A DNA stretch of 64,000 nucleotides from Pontibacillus chungwhensis BH030062 (GTDB taxonomy: Bacteria; Bacillota; Bacilli; Bacillales; BH030062), in NCBI RefSeq assembly GCF_000770675.1, contig NZ_AVBG01000004.1:124001-188000 (forward strand), written 5' to 3'. A program made the position numbers and the translations under genes. Under the pieces are notes generated by a model. It was given only the letters and a program-made list of their open reading frames with translations, did not search any database and was not told the DNA's origin. Within the stretch, counting starts at the first letter, position 1. Every line of letters starts with the position of its first letter. Of the stretch, positions 62,333 through 64,000 are shown piece by piece.

Positions 62333-62456
62333 CTAGCTGGAAATATCCTCTTTTTCTCATGAGAAATATAATCTTTTTTTCGATTTTCTTTAATTTCCTT
62401 CAATATACTCCCCTATTCGATATAATTCCGCATTCTTAGCAGAGATGGTTTCCATT

Positions 62457-62463
62457 TGTCGAA
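62457..62463 (+). promoter_or_regulatory. 0A box near the vegetative promoter
   Basis: TTGTCGAA on the plus strand, an exact 0A core, just downstream of the -10 element at 62479-62484. In this position it would block the vegetative promoter. Confidence 0.55.
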
Positions 62464-62478
62464 TTATCTTTATACTTA

Positions 62479-62506
62479 ATTATAACACCGTCCCTTAAAA
62501 TGGCAA
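62479..62506 (-). promoter_or_regulatory. sigma-A-type promoter of spo0A
   Basis: On the minus strand TTGCCA (62501-62506), 16-base spacer, TATAAT (62479-62484). This is the best sigma-A match in the region. Confidence 0.65.
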
Positions 62507-62618
62507 TGCTTACTGATATATGAAATAAGTATACAACTTCCACATAATTCATAGTGAATAGCTGTTCTTTTGATGAAATCACTGCAAAAAAGCCTCTTAT
62601 ATGTAATTTCAGAAAAAA

Positions 62619-62648
62619 AAAGACAGGATATAATCGTTCCCTGTCTTT
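62619..62648 (-). terminator. terminator overlapping the spoIVB stop
   Basis: Arms AAAGACAGG / CCTGTCTTT with a 12-base loop and a run of T on the minus strand. The stem overlaps the spoIVB stop codon. Confidence 0.75.
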
Positions 62649-63933
62649 AACTCGCTTTTTCTTTTGGTTTAGATTTATAAATATCGATTCCGGCTTCGTG
62701 GAGCATCCATTCAATATGCACCCCGTAACCTGATGTCGGATCGTTCACAAATACGTGGGTTACAGCTCCAACTACTTTTCCATCTTGAATAATAGGGCTA
62801 CCACTCATTCCTTGCACAATACCTCCGGTAACCTTAAGCAACTTAGGATCCGTAATCTTAACAATCATCCCTTTCGTTGCAGGAAACTTTTGAGGTACAG
62901 TACTTACAATTTCAACATCAAATTCTTCTACTTTTTCTCCTTCTAAGACCGTTAAGATCTTAGCTGGACCTTCTTTTACTTGATGTGATAAAGCGATTGG
63001 CATCGGTTTGTCGCGCAAACCATTGTCCACCTGCTTGTCTAATTCACCAAATATCCCAAAAGGACTATTTCTTGTAATAGACCCAATCCGATTTTCTTTA
63101 GCAGAGAATCGTGCATGCTTTTCTCCTGGTACCCCGTTGCTTCCTTTATCTATAGAGGTAACATTGGAACGTACAATAGTTCCTTCGTGAATTTCAATTG
63201 GCTTTCTTGTATCCATATCTGAAATCACATGACCTAAAGCGCCATACTTTTTCGAATCTGGATGGTAAAACGTCATCGTCCCTATTCCTGCAGCTGAATC
63301 CCTTATATACAAACCTATACGGTATTTAGAATCTTTTTGATCATATTTAGGTGTCAAATTGGTTTCGAATGTCTCATCGTTTCGTTTCATCGTAAGCTTT
63401 AACGCTTCTTTTTCTTCTCCGGCTTTTTTAACAAATGGAGCAACATCGCTCATTTGCTTAATGTCTTTACCATTTATTTTAAGTAAGATATCTCCTACTT
63501 TTACATTGGCATCTTCTCCGGGAGAAACTTTACCTGATGAAGTCTCCACTAAATGATGACCTACAATTAACACTCCAAGAGTGTGTAATTTTACACCAAT
63601 TGACTGACCACCAGGGATCACTTTGAAATCATCCAGAACATTCACATTTACTTTCTTAATCGGTAGCCCTGACACTTCATAAAGGACAGAACTTTCGCCG
63701 ACTTCATTTCCAATTAGCGCGTTACCATCTTGACTGACAACAGTATCGCCTGCTTTAATTTTTGTTTGTGCTGATGCAAGTGTTGGAATGGTTCCTGGAT
63801 GTTGATCCTTAAAGATGGTTACCTGATCGGGGATCGAAAAATACGTTTGAACAGGTTTGAAAAACGGTACGCTAACAATAGCGACAAGGAGCAGGATACC
63901 AAGTGTCTTGCGAAAAATTTCAGTTACCTTCAA
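62647..63933 (-). CDS. spoIVB: SpoIVB serine peptidase (S55)
   Basis: A 428-residue exported protease that triggers sigma-K activation. The TTG at 63933 with AAGGAGAGTGAACTAT upstream gives a length like B. subtilis SpoIVB; the ATG at 63972 has no ribosome binding site. A signal-anchor segment covers about 10-28. A PDZ domain is seen near 105-185 ([37 protein letters not shown]). The catalytic Ser is in [24 protein letters not shown], and His in [12 protein letters not shown]-type [10 protein letters not shown]. Expressed in the forespore under sigma-G. Directly upstream of spo0A. Confidence 0.95.
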   Translation of the reverse strand: MKVTEIFRKTLGILLLVAIVSVPFFKPVQTYFSIPDQVTIFKDQHPGTIPTLASAQTKIKAGDTVVSQDGNALIGNEVGESSVLYEVSGLPIKKVNVNVLDDFKVIPGGQSIGVKLHTLGVLIVGHHLVETSSGKVSPGEDANVKVGDILLKINGKDIKQMSDVAPFVKKAGEEKEALKLTMKRNDETFETNLTPKYDQKDSKYRIGLYIRDSAAGIGTMTFYHPDSKKYGALGHVISDMDTRKPIEIHEGTIVRSNVTSIDKGSNGVPGEKHARFSAKENRIGSITRNSPFGIFGELDKQVDNGLRDKPMPIALSHQVKEGPAKILTVLEGEKVEEFDVEIVSTVPQKFPATKGMIVKITDPKLLKVTGGIVQGMSGSPIIQDGKVVGAVTHVFVNDPTSGYGVHIEWMLHEAGIDIYKSKPKEKAS

Positions 63934-64000
63934 ATAGTTCACTCTCCTTGCTCCCAACCCATTGCTTTTCATTTTATTTCTGTACTTATAATGTGGCCTT

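Larger units (their letters stand above)
62277..62615. promoter_or_regulatory. spo0A upstream region
   Basis: About 340 bases between spo0A and spoIVB, holding a vegetative-type promoter (62479-62506), two 0A boxes (62326-62332 and 62457-62463) and an AGGAAAT near 62390 on the minus strand that could be part of a sigma-H promoter. No ORF of interest. Confidence 0.6.

Noticed and set aside
1-64000. CRISPR arrays, tRNA or rRNA genes, prophage or defence islands
   Set aside because: No regularly spaced repeats, no tRNA-like cloverleaf or rRNA segments, and no phage or known defence genes were noticed on either strand.

Overview
The window looks like a chromosomal segment from a low-GC, endospore-forming member of the Bacillaceae, probably a moderately halophilic or marine relative of Halobacillus or Pontibacillus. 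Evidence: spo0A and spoIVB sit side by side in the order seen in Bacillus subtilis, a gerA/gerB/gerC germinant-receptor operon is present, ribosome binding sites are strong GGAGG types with frequent TTG and GTG starts, and a sigma-54-type bkd operon lies next to bkdR and yqzF. A BCCT solute transporter and two cation antiporters fit a salty habitat. The genus is an inference.

Layout. Positions 1-14300 hold mostly single-gene units: two VOC proteins, two short-chain membrane proteins, a secreted GH31 glucosidase, a BCCT transporter, a small proteolipid-like membrane protein, a CtaM/YozB cytochrome oxidase factor, an RsgA GTPase, an S-layer-anchored GH18-like protein, a Nudix hydrolase and an unlisted 35-codon gene with its own promoter and terminator. 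Positions 14500-17600 carry pflB-pflA for anaerobic pyruvate cleavage. Positions 17600-24800 hold two orphan oligopeptide-type ABC permeases, a quinone oxidoreductase, a cold-shock gene, an unknown membrane protein, a DUF3267 protein, a CdsA-like enzyme and a permuted NlpC/P60-like protein.

Positions 24950-35030 are a phenylacetate degradation cluster on the minus strand: paaA-B-C-D, an EthD-like gene, paaF, paaG, an aldehyde dehydrogenase, paaH, paaJ, a second enoyl-CoA hydratase and the repressor paaX. Phenylacetyl-CoA is epoxidised (PaaABC, with PaaD for assembly), isomerised (PaaG), ring-opened and oxidised (probably hydratase plus aldehyde dehydrogenase), then cut by beta-oxidation (PaaF, PaaH, PaaJ). 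PaaK, PaaE, PaaI and a fused PaaZ are not in the window.

Positions 35400-46000 hold an NTF2-like protein, a LysM-M14 cell-wall peptidase, a transporter-like protein, a DUF421 protein, the ger operon with a small upstream ORF, a Ca2+/cation antiporter and an NhaP-type antiporter. Positions 46300-56420 carry the branched-chain amino acid catabolism operon ptb-bcd-buk-lpdV-bkdAA-bkdAB-bkdB behind a clear sigma-54 promoter, with bkdR upstream. After yqzF come a cNMP/CBS/DUF294 protein paired with a DnaQ-like exonuclease, a class III aspartokinase, spo0A and spoIVB.

I saw no rRNA, tRNA, CRISPR array, prophage or intact insertion sequence. No large undescribed system is evident; the most unusual single item is a 137-residue membrane protein that reads as two fused ATP-synthase c-subunit-like hairpins, the second lacking the carboxylate.
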